NCBI GenBank assembly: GCA_965197565.1
Contig: CBDANK010000002.1
Span: 806,001 to 870,000 of the forward strand
Direction of reading: 5' to 3'
From: G963667675 sp965197565
GTDB lineage: Bacteria > Chloroflexota > Dehalococcoidia > Lucifugimonadales > UBA3495
DNA length: 64,000 nt
Part shown: positions 16,964 through 26,579 of the stretch, piece after piece
Layout of the letters: the number at the start of each line of letters is the position of its first letter
Numbering within the stretch: position 1 is the stretch's first letter
Notes under the pieces: generated by a model
Database searches by the model: none
What the model saw: only the letters and a program-made list of their open reading frames with translations
What the model was told of the DNA's origin: nothing
Program-made: the position numbers and the translations under genes

Positions 16964-17020
16964 GATTTAAGATTCTTCGCCTACGGCTCAGAATGACATT
17001 TCGGAGAATGAAAAGACCCT
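16964..17020. repeat. Dispersed intergenic repeat
   Basis: The segment GATTCTTCGCCTACGGCTCA followed by GAATGACATTT and GAGAATGAAAAGACC recurs almost identically at 53067-53120 and in related inverted form near 418-475. It lies between two convergent genes. Confidence 0.6.
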
Positions 17021-17033
17021 CTGCCCCGGTCGG

Positions 17034-18275
17034 CTAATCTTGCTGGGACCAGTACTCCTGCCACTGCCCCTCGGCAGCAGAGAAACGGTTTCCCAGAAGC
17101 GACAGATGTTGCGGTGTTAGCAGGGGCACGGGAATCCGGTCCGCCAGAGCGGGCGCTTCGATTGAGCAGCCGAATCCCCATAGGTCGGCCCTGCCCACTC
17201 CTTTGGCTTGGGCCAAGACCTTGAAGTCGCCCAAGCCTCCGGGGCGGGCCACATCAACCATGCCGGCGCGGTTCGCTTGCGCAACGTATTGGGGTAGACT
17301 CAACCCGGCCAAGCGCTGCTGCATCCCCCTCAACCCCAGTTGGCGCAGGAAGCGGCCCTGGGCCACGATGCCCAGAGACTCCAGGCCGTTGCGGCGCCCC
17401 GCCTCAATCACCGAGGTGAAATCAACCTGGGCAGTAATGTCCTGGTCCCCCAGGTAAAGCAGTGGAGCGTCCAACTGGGCGTGGCGGTAAAATGTGGTCA
17501 AAGTCCCCCGGCGCCTTCGTTCCGGCGAATAAAGCTCTTGCGCCAAGTGGCCGTAATCCACCGTCAGGACGAAGCCGGTCTCCAGGGCGCCGGCGATTTG
17601 CTCGGCCCAAGCGTCCAAGCCCAAACAAATCTCAGCGGTCTGACCCTCTGTAAGCTCAATCTCCAGGGCCTCAAGGCGCGCTGCCAATGCCGGAGTGGAC
17701 GGCTCCCCGAGGCAGGTCGCCAGTCCACCGCCCTTCCCGGTCACGTACACTTCCCGCAGCCCCTCCGGGCACATAATTACTTGGTGAACCGGAAATGAGT
17801 CCAGATATTCGTTGGACAGAAAGCATCCCACGACCGGTTGGAATGGGATTTGGCAGGCTGCGACCCGGTATACGCCGGTTGCCGGAAGGCAATCTGAAAG
17901 ACTCGTCTCTACCCCTGGCCTTGCCCGCCGGTCCAAGCAGACGTAGCGCAGCGACTGGGCGAACTTGCGGGGCAAGCCTTCCGAACAGTTCACCACGTCC
18001 CGGCATAAGAGACCGTTCCCGGCCCCCAACTCCACCACTGTGAAAGGGTCCGGGCGGCCCAATAGCTCCCACATTTGAAACAACTGGACGGCCAGCAGCG
18101 CACCGAACACCGGGTGGACTTGGGGACTGGTATAAAAATCTCCAGCGGGCCCAATCGGATCGCCGGAAATGTAGTATCCTCCGTAGGGCCAGAACAGGGC
18201 CAACTCCATGAATTCGGCGAAGGCAATGGCTCCTCGTTCTTCGATGCGCCTCCATATCTTCGCTTCAACGTTCAT
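17034..18275 (-). CDS. SAM-dependent methyltransferase, MidA/NDUFAF7 family
   Basis: This 413-residue protein belongs to the DUF185/MidA family. It shows G-D-F-Y-T-S-P-Q-V-H-P-V-F-G-A, then the SAM-binding V-V-E-L-G-A-G-N-G near residue 80, F-L-S-N-E-Y-L-D-S-F-P-V-H, and V-D-Y-G-H. The mitochondrial member methylates an arginine of a complex I subunit; the bacterial substrate is uncertain. It is downstream of citrate synthase on the same strand, but a terminator lies between them, so it probably has its own promoter. Confidence 0.85.
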   Translation of the reverse strand: MNVEAKIWRRIEERGAIAFAEFMELALFWPYGGYYISGDPIGPAGDFYTSPQVHPVFGALLAVQLFQMWELLGRPDPFTVVELGAGNGLLCRDVVNCSEGLPRKFAQSLRYVCLDRRARPGVETSLSDCLPATGVYRVAACQIPFQPVVGCFLSNEYLDSFPVHQVIMCPEGLREVYVTGKGGGLATCLGEPSTPALAARLEALEIELTEGQTAEICLGLDAWAEQIAGALETGFVLTVDYGHLAQELYSPERRRRGTLTTFYRHAQLDAPLLYLGDQDITAQVDFTSVIEAGRRNGLESLGIVAQGRFLRQLGLRGMQQRLAGLSLPQYVAQANRAGMVDVARPGGLGDFKVLAQAKGVGRADLWGFGCSIEAPALADRIPVPLLTPQHLSLLGNRFSAAEGQWQEYWSQQD

Positions 18276-18308
18276 CGTGCTGTTAATCAGCCGGCCTAAT
18301 CAACACAA

Positions 18309-18331
18309 GAGGGGGCCTTCCTGGCCCCCTG
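18309..18331 (-). terminator. Intrinsic terminator after citrate synthase
   Basis: Reading leftward, AGGGGGCC-AGGA-AGGCCCCCT forms a GC-rich stem followed by TCTTGTGTT. It begins 27 bp after the citrate synthase stop and before the MidA-type gene. Confidence 0.7.
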
Positions 18332-18357
18332 CTAAAAATCCTGCCGGTTGGCGAGCG

Positions 18358-19491
18358 CTAGGTCCGCTGTTCGATGGGAACATACTCCAAGTCCATCTCT
18401 CCAGAGTACTCCAGCAAGGGTCTAATGAGAATGTTGTCTTCGTATTGCTCGATGCACTGCAGAGCCCATCCCGGAATGCGGCCCAAGGCGAAGATAGAGA
18501 TGAAAAGGTCGTCGGGTATCCCCAACAGGTAGTAGATGGACCCGGCAAAGAAGTCCACATTGACGAAAATCCCCCTGGAACGGTAGGGCACCATGACCTG
18601 ATCTTCCAGGTAGGTAAGAATCTGGAACCATTCCGGCTGTCCCATCTTCTCGCCCAAGACCCGGGAGCGTTCCCTCAAGTGCCTCGCCCGCGGGTCCTCC
18701 GCCTTATATACTCGGTGGCCGAAACCCATGATGCGGCCGCCGCCGTCCAGTATTTTCCGGGCGTACTCCTCCGCGTTCTCCGGCTGGCCGATGTCCTGGG
18801 CCATCTTCATCACTTCTTCCGCTGCGCCGCCGTGCCAGGGACCTTTGAGCACCCCAATGCCCGATGTAACCGCCGAATGAAGGTCCGACAAAGTCGAAGC
18901 GGAAACCCTGGCTCCGAAGGACGAAGCGTTGGCGCCGTGTTCCGCGTGGAGGATGAAATCTACGTCCAACAAATCAACTGTCTCTTGGTCCGGCTTCTCA
19001 CCGAAGAGCATATTGAGGAAGTTTCCCGCATGGCTCAGCGACGGGTCGGGAGCCACGGGCTCCAACCCCTGCCTTAGCCGGTGGTGCGCCGTGACGATGG
19101 TCGGCCCCATAGCGGTGAGGCGGATTGCTTTGCGGATGGTGGCCTCGGTGGAGTTGTCGTTCACGTCCGGATCAAAAGCGGACAATGCCGACACGCCAGT
19201 GCGAAGGGCGTCCATAGGGTGGCTGCTCTTGACCAAGTCCAAGACCTGGATGATTTCGTCGGGGATTATGCGGTTGGCCCGAAGGGAGGCGTCGAAGTCC
19301 TCGAGTTGCTGCTGGTTTGGCAAGCTGCCGTAAAGTAGAAGATGTACGGTTTCTTCGAAAGTGGACTGTTCCGCCAAATCGTGGATATTATAGCCGCGAT
19401 AGAGTAACTTGCCTTCTTGGCCGTCGATGAAGCTGGACTCGGTGGTGTCCAAATAGACATCCTTGAGCCCCTTCATTATTTGGCGTGCCAT
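18358..19491 (-). CDS. Citrate synthase
   Basis: This 377-residue enzyme condenses acetyl-CoA with oxaloacetate at entry to the TCA cycle. Landmarks are L-L-Y-R-G-Y-N-I-H-D-L, H-A-E-H-G-A-N-A-S (first active-site His), G-P-W-H-G-G-A, G-F-G-H-R-V-Y (second His) and N-V-D-F-F-A-G with the catalytic Asp. The length fits the short bacterial type. A 2-methylcitrate synthase cannot be excluded; the MmgE/PrpD gene at 56071 is far away and gives weak support. The ATG at 19489-19491 follows AAGGAAGGTAGG. Confidence 0.92.
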   Translation of the reverse strand: MARQIMKGLKDVYLDTTESSFIDGQEGKLLYRGYNIHDLAEQSTFEETVHLLLYGSLPNQQQLEDFDASLRANRIIPDEIIQVLDLVKSSHPMDALRTGVSALSAFDPDVNDNSTEATIRKAIRLTAMGPTIVTAHHRLRQGLEPVAPDPSLSHAGNFLNMLFGEKPDQETVDLLDVDFILHAEHGANASSFGARVSASTLSDLHSAVTSGIGVLKGPWHGGAAEEVMKMAQDIGQPENAEEYARKILDGGGRIMGFGHRVYKAEDPRARHLRERSRVLGEKMGQPEWFQILTYLEDQVMVPYRSRGIFVNVDFFAGSIYYLLGIPDDLFISIFALGRIPGWALQCIEQYEDNILIRPLLEYSGEMDLEYVPIEQRT

Positions 19492-19663
19492 GTTCCTACC
19501 TTCCTTCAAGGACCTTGGTGAGGGAGCTTAGGTCCTGCGCTCGCGCCGTTCTTCTGCCGGAGCAAGGCGCAACCCATGCGTTACGGCCAATTGCTCACTC
19601 GCGGGATGGGGCCGATTTTAGCATCCGCCCCTAGGGGTGTCAAGCTCGTCCGAAGCTGCGGCG

Positions 19664-20788
19664 CTAAAGCCGGTACAGCCGAGCCGGGTTGTCCCACAGG
19701 ATTCTCTTTTTGCTCTCTTCGTTAAGCGGCAGGTCCATGAACCGGTCCATGGCAAAGGGATACTTGGCGTCGCTATGAGGAAAGTCGCTGGTAGTCACCA
19801 AGCGCAGGTCTCCCACAACATCCACCACGTGGGAGACGAAGTCCTCGTCGACTTCCAAAGCGGCGTAACCCTGTCGTTGGAAGTATTCCGAGGGCTTTAT
19901 TTTGAGGTGCCGCATCTCGCCGTAGGGGTAACGCCACTCGTAATGGCCGTCCATCCGGTCCAGCCAAAAGGGCAGCCAGCCGCATTGACCTTCCAAGAAA
20001 GCAAACTGGAGTCCGGGGAACCGCTCCATGACGCCGCCCATGACTATGTCCATGCAAGCCATCATTTGCTCCACGGAATGGGTTGCGATGTGAGCGATGC
20101 CCATATCGTCCGGGAAACGGTCCGCGCCTGTGGCAGGCATTCGGGAGCCGGTTGTTTCGTGAAATCCAATTGGGATCGCCAAATCTTGAGCCTCGGCCCA
20201 GATAGGGTCGTAGTGAGGGTCGTGCCAGGGACGGCCGTTGTACATATTGGGCCTTAAGAATACAGCCTTAAAGCCAAGTTTTTCCACGGAACGCCGTATT
20301 TCCGCTGTCGCGGTTTCCACGTCGTGGGGCGAGATAGCGGCCGCCCCAAACATCCGCCTTGGGTCTCCCTCCTGAATGTAATCGTAGAGCCAGTTATTGT
20401 AGGCCCGGCAAGCCGCTTCGGCGAAGCGAGGGTCCATTCCGTTCTTGGCGGTGATGTACATGGCCGAAGTAGGGTAAAGCACCGCCAAGTCAAGCCCTTC
20501 AGCATCCATGGCCTTCAATTGCGATGCCGGGTCGAAGTTAGCGGAGATCTCCTCAGCGTACCGTTGTCCCAGAGTTTGCTCCTCTGCGTCGCTCATACCG
20601 GCATAGGTGTGGTCGCTCATACTGGCCATCACCTCGCCATCCACGACAGTGCGAATATCCCAGCGGCGTTCATTCAAACGGCGAGGGGCGCGGTCTTTGA
20701 ATTCCGGGTCTATGTAACGGTCCCACAAGTCTACCGGTTCCATCACGTGCAACTCGGCATCGATCACTTTAATGCCGTTCTTAGCCAC
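19664..20788 (-). CDS. Amidohydrolase family protein (amidohydrolase_2)
   Basis: This 374-residue TIM-barrel metal hydrolase resembles ACMSD-type amidohydrolases. The N-terminal D-A-E-L-H-V-M-E-P holds the position of the usual D-x-H-x-H metal motif, with the second His replaced by Glu, as in many of this subgroup. I-G-F-H-E-T-T, A-H-I-A-T-H-S and S-D-F-P-H-S-D provide the other metal or catalytic residues. Members decarboxylate or hydrolyse small cyclic or aromatic acids. A paralogue lies at 51564. A GTG start follows GGAGGTG. Confidence 0.85.
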   Translation of the reverse strand: MAKNGIKVIDAELHVMEPVDLWDRYIDPEFKDRAPRRLNERRWDIRTVVDGEVMASMSDHTYAGMSDAEEQTLGQRYAEEISANFDPASQLKAMDAEGLDLAVLYPTSAMYITAKNGMDPRFAEAACRAYNNWLYDYIQEGDPRRMFGAAAISPHDVETATAEIRRSVEKLGFKAVFLRPNMYNGRPWHDPHYDPIWAEAQDLAIPIGFHETTGSRMPATGADRFPDDMGIAHIATHSVEQMMACMDIVMGGVMERFPGLQFAFLEGQCGWLPFWLDRMDGHYEWRYPYGEMRHLKIKPSEYFQRQGYAALEVDEDFVSHVVDVVGDLRLVTTSDFPHSDAKYPFAMDRFMDLPLNEESKKRILWDNPARLYRL

Positions 20789-21066
20789 TGGAGCACCTCC
20801 ACATTACATCAATAGCTGTCCGGTCCTGACTCCAAGCCTTTCGTCCATTTAGATCCATTATATCGTGTTGTTGAGAACTGTTCAGATTTGAGGGGAATCG
20901 GTCCTTCGACTCCGCTGCGCTCAGGATGAGCGGTTCCGTGTTAGTGTGCTGACCAACTCTGAACAGTTGCGTTGTTGACAACGAAGTGCCTCTGTGTTGG
21001 AATTGCCCTATTCAACAACAAACCGGCAATTGCTGCCCATACGCCGCTGGCTGGGAGGAGAAGGTT

Positions 21067-22116
21067 ATGGCGACAAGCACTTCGGGCAACGGAAAGCATT
21101 TCGTCTTCGCAGGCTTGGCCGGGGAAACAGCCCCAGGCCGCACGGTCATGAGCGGCCTGTACCGCATGACCGAGGGCGGGGGAGAATGGGAGACTCTCAG
21201 CAACGGCCTACCGGATGCGCCGGCGGTCAGGGCAATAGCCGTCCATCCCCGGAATCCGGAAATTATTTACGTAGGCACCCAGCACGGCCCTTATAGAAGC
21301 GCGGACCACGGAGACCATTGGGAGAAAGTAAATGTGCCGGACCATGGCTTGCCGGTATGGTCGATGCTATATCATCCCAGAGACCCCCAGGTGATGTTCG
21401 CCGGCTACGATTCGTCCGAGATTTATCGCAGTGACGACGGGGGAGAAAGATGGGAACAGTTGCCGGTCAGCGTGCGTTTTCCCGAGGTTACCGTGGGACC
21501 TGGGTCCAACCTGGCGAAGCGCGTCTTGATGCTATCCGGCAGTGTGTCCGACCCCGATGAGCTATACGGCGCCATTGAGGTGGGCGGAATCATTCGTTCC
21601 CTGGACGGCGGCGAGCACTGGGAGAACCTGAGCCACGGCCAATACCTCAATGATGATCCGGTGGACATGCACGGAGTTTTGGCCAGCAACTTCCGGCCGG
21701 GGACCGTATTGAGCATCGCCCGAGCCGGCATGTTCCGCAGCACCGATAGGGGAGACCACTGGCTGAGGGTGCCAATAGAAGTGCTGAACGAAAAGGGCCA
21801 GACCTATTGCCGGTCTATTCGAGAGGTCCCCGGCGACCCCAAAACCATCTGGGTGGCGGCCGGAGCCAATTTCCAGAGTGACCTTGGCGCGCTGTACCGC
21901 AGCACCGACGGCGGGGTGAACTGGGAACGAATAGATTTGGAATTCCGGCCTCAGAGCACTATGTTCGCCCTCGCTTTCAATCAGCGCAACCCTAGCAACA
22001 TGTGTTGCGCCACCAACGGCGGCGAAGTGTGGGCAAGCGATGACAGCGGTAACACCTGGACCGCCCACCCTCTGCCTGAGGGCGCTGCCCAACTATATTC
22101 CCTGGCTTGCGGATAA
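21067..22116 (+). CDS. BNR/sialidase-like repeat beta-propeller protein
   Basis: This 349-residue protein consists of repeated Asp-box motifs, such as R-S-A-D-H-G-D-H-W, R-S-D-D-G-G-E-R-W, R-S-L-D-G-G-E-H-W, R-S-T-D-R-G-D-H-W, R-S-T-D-G-G-V-N-W and S-D-D-S-G-N-T-W. They predict a propeller like the Ycf48/VPS10 group. No sialidase active site is evident and there is no signal peptide, so it is more likely a binding or scaffold protein. I use the ATG at 21067, preceded by GGGAGGAGAAGG. The next gene starts 68 bp downstream. Confidence 0.8.
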   Translation: MATSTSGNGKHFVFAGLAGETAPGRTVMSGLYRMTEGGGEWETLSNGLPDAPAVRAIAVHPRNPEIIYVGTQHGPYRSADHGDHWEKVNVPDHGLPVWSMLYHPRDPQVMFAGYDSSEIYRSDDGGERWEQLPVSVRFPEVTVGPGSNLAKRVLMLSGSVSDPDELYGAIEVGGIIRSLDGGEHWENLSHGQYLNDDPVDMHGVLASNFRPGTVLSIARAGMFRSTDRGDHWLRVPIEVLNEKGQTYCRSIREVPGDPKTIWVAAGANFQSDLGALYRSTDGGVNWERIDLEFRPQSTMFALAFNQRNPSNMCCATNGGEVWASDDSGNTWTAHPLPEGAAQLYSLACG

Positions 22117-22184
22117 GCGCAACGGGGCTGGACAGCCACTGGCGACCGTGTGTATTCAGAAAACCTGGGCCAACAGGGGGCAGG

Positions 22185-23993
22185 ATGGTTGGGCGCGAAA
22201 TTACCTATGAGCTAGAGCAAGGAGACATTGCCCCTCCTGCCACCGGGCGTCCAGTGGTGTACTCGACCCAGGGTGTTATCTCCACCGGCCACTACCTTAC
22301 GTCAATGGCCGGCATGAGAATGTTGCTGACCGGCGGCAATGCCTTCGACGCGGCGGTGGCGGCAGGTTTCGCAGCAGCGGTGATCGAACCAATCGCTTCC
22401 TACTCGTTGGCGGCGGAGGGGGTTTTCATGCTGTACCACGCCGCCAGCGGGAAACTACTATCCCTCAGTGGCCAGGGTGTAGCCCCGGCACAGGCTACCG
22501 CCGAGTTCTACAAGTCACGGGGCATGGACCGGATTCCAACGGGTCCGGGGCGCCGAGCCCACTTTTCTTTCACCGTCCCGGGTGTGGTGGACGCATTCCT
22601 GTCCTTACTGGAAAACTACGGGACCAAGTCCGTGGAAGAAGTTCTAGCTCCGGCGATCCACTACGCTGAACAGGGCATCCCAAACTATGAGTATATGATA
22701 GACCGCCTGAAGCCGGCCTCCACCGGAGAGCAATTCGATCACTACCCGCCTGGAGGTTGGGATATTTTCTACCGCGACCGCCAGCCTCCTCTCCCCGGTT
22801 CGCTTCTGGTTCAGCCTGGCTTGGCCAACACTCTCAGAAGCATGGTTTCTTCAGGCGGCGCCGGGCTGGAAAGCCGCGCGGAGGGCATTCGGTTTGCCCG
22901 CCGCGCCTTCTATCAAGGTCCCATTGCCAAGACCATTACCGAGTGTTCACAAAGGACGGGGGGCATCTTAGCCCTGCAGGACCTGGCGGACTATAGCGCC
23001 AAGTATGAGAAGCCGGTCAGCTCTACTTTCCACGGCTATGAAATATGGGGGCACAGCACTTGGACCCAGGGTCCAATGCTCATGCAGACTCTGAACATCC
23101 TGGAGCATTTTGACCTGCTCCAAATGGGCCACAACTCTCCGGCCTATATTCACACCGTGACGGAAGCGTTGAAATTGGCATTTGCCGACCGGGAAGCCTA
23201 CTATGGCGACCCGGAGTTTTCCCCGGTGCCCATCGACGGACTGCTGTCCAAAGAGTATGCCGCGGAGCGGGCAAGCCTTATCGACCCCGGCAAAGCCCAT
23301 CCCCAACTGCCTCCCTGCGGCGAGCCCCGGCGCTACTCCAAGAGTGGAAACCAAGCCGGCGCAGCACCGGCTCCCATTCCTGCCGGAGTTCAGGACGGCA
23401 GCGACGCCGGCAGCGACGGCACCACCCATGTCGCTGCTTTGGACCAGGAAGGGAACATGGTATGCGGGACCATCAGCGGCGGCGCTTTCGCTAAATCGGT
23501 GTTCTTCCCCGAGTTGGGTTGTTGCCTCAGCACCCGTATCGAGATGTTCAACTGCCAAGAAGGGCACCCCAACGTGGTGGAGCCGGGCAAGCGGCCCCGG
23601 ACCACCCTGATCAACTACATCCTTAGCAAGGATGGCCAGCCAACCATGACCATCGGTTGTCCCGGAGGAGACAACCAGGCCCAGGCCAACGTGCAACTGA
23701 TTCTCAATGTTCTGGTATTCGGCATGGACCCGCAACAGGCGGTGGAGGCGCCCCGGTTCGCCAGCCAGAGCGTCACCAATTCCTTCTACCCCCACGTCTA
23801 CTACCCCGGACGCCTCGACTTGGAAGAAGGCTTCCCTGAGTCGACGGCGGATAAGCTGAGATCCTTGGGCCACAAGATTGAAAGGGTTGTGGATTGTGGT
23901 CTGGGCGCCACCGTCGCTCGACGGGACGCAGAAACCGGTGTTCTAAGCACCGGGGCCGACCCTCGCCGCGCCTGTTACGCCCTGGGCTGGTAA
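22185..23993 (+). CDS. Gamma-glutamyltransferase family protein
   Basis: This 602-residue Ntn-hydrolase precursor resembles the GGT/GGT-like family, which is cleaved autocatalytically into two chains. G-G-N-A-F-D-A-A-V-A-A-G-F is near residue 50, and the pre-cleavage region ends at D-G-T413-T-H-V-A-A-L-D, where Thr413 would become the N-terminal nucleophile of the small chain. C-P-G-G-D-N-Q-A-Q sits near the C-terminus in place of the usual P-G-G. No signal peptide is visible, so it may act in the cytoplasm. The ATG at 22185 follows GGGGGCAGG; upstream in-frame starts overlap the BNR gene. Confidence 0.85.
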   Translation: MVGREITYELEQGDIAPPATGRPVVYSTQGVISTGHYLTSMAGMRMLLTGGNAFDAAVAAGFAAAVIEPIASYSLAAEGVFMLYHAASGKLLSLSGQGVAPAQATAEFYKSRGMDRIPTGPGRRAHFSFTVPGVVDAFLSLLENYGTKSVEEVLAPAIHYAEQGIPNYEYMIDRLKPASTGEQFDHYPPGGWDIFYRDRQPPLPGSLLVQPGLANTLRSMVSSGGAGLESRAEGIRFARRAFYQGPIAKTITECSQRTGGILALQDLADYSAKYEKPVSSTFHGYEIWGHSTWTQGPMLMQTLNILEHFDLLQMGHNSPAYIHTVTEALKLAFADREAYYGDPEFSPVPIDGLLSKEYAAERASLIDPGKAHPQLPPCGEPRRYSKSGNQAGAAPAPIPAGVQDGSDAGSDGTTHVAALDQEGNMVCGTISGGAFAKSVFFPELGCCLSTRIEMFNCQEGHPNVVEPGKRPRTTLINYILSKDGQPTMTIGCPGGDNQAQANVQLILNVLVFGMDPQQAVEAPRFASQSVTNSFYPHVYYPGRLDLEEGFPESTADKLRSLGHKIERVVDCGLGATVARRDAETGVLSTGADPRRACYALGW

Positions 23994-24226
23994 CGAGCCT
24001 TTTTGCACTCCCCGCAAGCCAGGCTAAGGACGAATCCGGCAGCAAACACGGGCCGGGTGGAAGACCTGTGCGTCAACTCCTCCCCCATAGGCCTGCCCCC
24101 TGGTCAAAACAACCCCAATATTATGTCCGTCTCCCCGGAATGACGCCGATATTCCGCCTGTACTCAAAAGATAGTCAAAGATTGAGGTGGCGACAAAGGG
24201 CGTAAAATAGATATAGAATTGACCAG

Positions 24227-24316
24227 GGAGGGATGGCCGAGTGGACGAAGGCGGCGGTCTTGAAAACCGCTATACGGGTGACTGTATCGTGGGTTCGAAT
24301 CCCACTCCCTCCGCCA
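24227..24316 (+). tRNA. tRNA-Ser (anticodon UGA)
   Basis: The 90-nt sequence folds as a class II tRNA. Acceptor strand GGAGGGA pairs with TCCCTCC at 24306-24312. The anticodon loop is CTTGAAA with anticodon TGA. A long variable arm is present, and GTGGG-TTCGAAT-CCCAC forms the T-arm. Discriminator G and CCA (24314-24316) are encoded. Anticodon and long arm identify serine. A P4-type integrase begins 153 bp downstream, as expected if the tRNA 3' end is an attachment site. Confidence 0.95.
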
Positions 24317-24469
24317 TATTAATGTTTCTTGCCGTTCCATAAAGCCTCAAAAGCCCCTCACTCATAGCTGAATTACTGATAGTCGGGCCTTGAGACTTCT
24401 CCCGAACTCCCGTAAAATACCACTGCATCCCACTTATTATGTGGGAATATCTGTGGTAAGGAAGGGGGC

Positions 24470-26311
24470 ATGGGCAAGCTCACCGCACTCAAGGTAAAGG
24501 CCCTGGTCAAACCAGGCCGGCACGGAGACGGAGACGGCCTCTACCTCAACATCGCCCCTTCCGGCAGCAAATCCTGGGTCCAACGCATTGTAATCCATGG
24601 ACGGCGCCGGGACATAGGGCTCGGGCCGTATCCCGCGGTCAGCCTGGCCAGAGCCCGGGCCATCTGCCACGACAATCGCACCGCCGTTGCCGAAGGGCGG
24701 GACCCGGTTACTGAGAAACGTGAAGGTCGGGAAGCCGCCCGTAAGCCGGTCCCATCCATCCCCACCTTCGCTGAAGCCGCCGCCCGGGTGATCGAGCTGC
24801 GCCACCCCACTTGGAGCAACCCGAAACACGCGGCCCAGTGGCAATCGACGCTCCAGACCTACGTCTTCCCGCTAATCGGGGATAGGGCGGTTGACGCCAT
24901 CACCGTCGCCGATGTCATCGACGCCCTGACTCCCATCTGGACCAGCAAGCCGGAGACCGCCAGCCGGGTCCGGCAGCGAATGGAAACGGTTATGGATTGG
25001 GTGGTTGCACAGGGGCACCGGCCGGACAATCCGGCGGGACGCTCATTGCTTAAAGCCCTGCCAAAGACCCAGCGGCTGAAGGAACACCATCAGGCTTTGC
25101 CCCATGGCCAAGTGCCGGGTGCGGTGGAGAAGGTCAGGGAGTCTACGGCCAGCATTTCCACGAAGCTGGCCTTTGAGTTTCTGGTACTGACCGCCAGCCG
25201 CTCCGGCGAGGTCCGGTCGGCTGATTGGACTGAAATCGATTGGGGGTCGGCAACCTGGGAGATTCCCGCCGCCCGGATGAAGGCCAGGCGGCCCCACCGG
25301 GTCCCATTGTCCAGTGGAGCTATGGAGATACTGCGCCAAGCATTGGGCCTAAGCGACGGTCACGGGTTGATATTCCCCGCCGCCCGTAGTGGCAGGCCGG
25401 CGTCGGAGATGGTGTTCACCGCCATGCTCCGGCGGCTGGAAATCCCGGCCGTACCGCATGGATTCCGTACTTCCTTCAGAAACTGGGTTGCCGAGTGCAC
25501 GCCCACACCGTGGGCGGTCGCGGAAGCCGCCTTGGCCCATAACGTCGGCAACAGCACTGAGGCAGCATATATGCGGAGCGACCTATTCGACCAGCGCCGT
25601 GCGTTGATGGACGCTTGGGCTGCTTACGTTACCGGCGGGACCGTTAAGGACGATGGAACGGCTGAACAGCCTCCGGACACCGGTCACGGCACCGAGGCGG
25701 AGGACACGCAGGTCGAACTAATCGACCTGACACAGGCGCTAATGGAGGCTCAGGAGGCTTACGTTACCGGCATGACCGACGTGGCGGGAAAGACGCCTGA
25801 ACAGGTCCGAGACGATCATCTACGCGACGTATTGGACGACAAAATTCCAGGTATCCCGAAATTTTCTGATTTGCTGTCCAGGTGGAAGGATGCTCATTCA
25901 GGTCTTTCCTTCGCGAGCCGTCCGGGAGAAGCCAACTTGTTGATGGTGCTGCTCATCTACATTGCGGAGGCCAAGACCCAGCGGTGGGCCTGGGACGCAC
26001 TGCGCAGCCTTATAGAAGAATTGTTAATGAATGACGAACCAGTCCCTTGTATCCTGCATGTGTGGGGCCTATACCAATTAGTCCGGGGCGGCCGTCCCCG
26101 TAAACGCGGTCGGCCCGAAGAGTTAGACCGAGCCTTGCGATATTTGGCGGCTTGCAAGTTTCTACGGGCTCTAAGGTGGACTCGTGAAGACGCTATCGGC
26201 CACATCGCCCACATCAAAAAATGCCCGGAGGACACCGTCGAGTCCAGAATTCGCAAGCTGGAACAAATATCTCTAGCCGCGGCAAAAATTAGCCCTGATT
26301 TTTCACGGTGA
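24470..26311 (+). CDS. P4-type tyrosine recombinase (integrase) with long C-terminal extension
   Basis: This 613-residue protein starts with a DUF4102-type arm-binding domain (K-P-G-R-H-G-D-G-D-G-L-Y-L-N, then R-D-I-G-L-G-P-Y-P-A-V-S-L-A-R-A-R). The catalytic domain carries A-S-R-S-G-E-V-R with the first Arg, H330-G-F-R333, and Tyr367 in A-A-Y-M-R-S. Such integrases insert elements into tRNA 3' ends; tRNA-Ser lies just upstream. About 220 residues follow the usual end at residue 390. They include a short internal repeat (L-M-D-A-W-A-A-Y-V-T-G and L-M-E-A-Q-E-A-Y-V-T-G) and a Lys/Arg-rich G-R-P-R-K-R-G-R-P segment. The extension has no function I can recognise. Confidence 0.88.
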   Translation: MGKLTALKVKALVKPGRHGDGDGLYLNIAPSGSKSWVQRIVIHGRRRDIGLGPYPAVSLARARAICHDNRTAVAEGRDPVTEKREGREAARKPVPSIPTFAEAAARVIELRHPTWSNPKHAAQWQSTLQTYVFPLIGDRAVDAITVADVIDALTPIWTSKPETASRVRQRMETVMDWVVAQGHRPDNPAGRSLLKALPKTQRLKEHHQALPHGQVPGAVEKVRESTASISTKLAFEFLVLTASRSGEVRSADWTEIDWGSATWEIPAARMKARRPHRVPLSSGAMEILRQALGLSDGHGLIFPAARSGRPASEMVFTAMLRRLEIPAVPHGFRTSFRNWVAECTPTPWAVAEAALAHNVGNSTEAAYMRSDLFDQRRALMDAWAAYVTGGTVKDDGTAEQPPDTGHGTEAEDTQVELIDLTQALMEAQEAYVTGMTDVAGKTPEQVRDDHLRDVLDDKIPGIPKFSDLLSRWKDAHSGLSFASRPGEANLLMVLLIYIAEAKTQRWAWDALRSLIEELLMNDEPVPCILHVWGLYQLVRGGRPRKRGRPEELDRALRYLAACKFLRALRWTREDAIGHIAHIKKCPEDTVESRIRKLEQISLAAAKISPDFSR

Positions 26312-26369
26312 CAAGCCGCTAGCCCTGCCGTACCCTCCGTTACAAGTAACGTTTCGAAGGGGGTACATC

Positions 26370-26579
26370 ATGGGCACTGCAAGTACCGGCCGCCTCCTGC
26401 GCTTGAGCGAGGTGCGAAGCCGTACCGCGCTGGGACGTTCCACCATTTATCGCCTGATGCGCAATGGAGATTTCCCTGAGCCATTGAAAATCGGAGACCG
26501 CGCCGTCCGATGGCGGGAGTCCGAGATCGAGGAGTGGCTGGCAGCCCGCCCCAGGGCTATCGGGGACACGCCACCCTGA
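26370..26579 (+). CDS. AlpA-family excisionase/regulator
   Basis: This 69-residue protein has the AlpA helix-turn-helix pattern: L-L-R-L-S-E-V-R, T-A-L-G-R-S-T-I-Y-R-L-M, G-D-F-P-E-P-L-K-I-G, then V-R-W-R-E-S-E-I-E-E-W-L. AlpA proteins activate or accompany P4-type integrases and act as excision factors. It lies 58 bp after the integrase gene, consistent with one functional module. AAGGGGG precedes the ATG. Confidence 0.85.
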   Translation: MGTASTGRLLRLSEVRSRTALGRSTIYRLMRNGDFPEPLKIGDRAVRWRESEIEEWLAARPRAIGDTPP

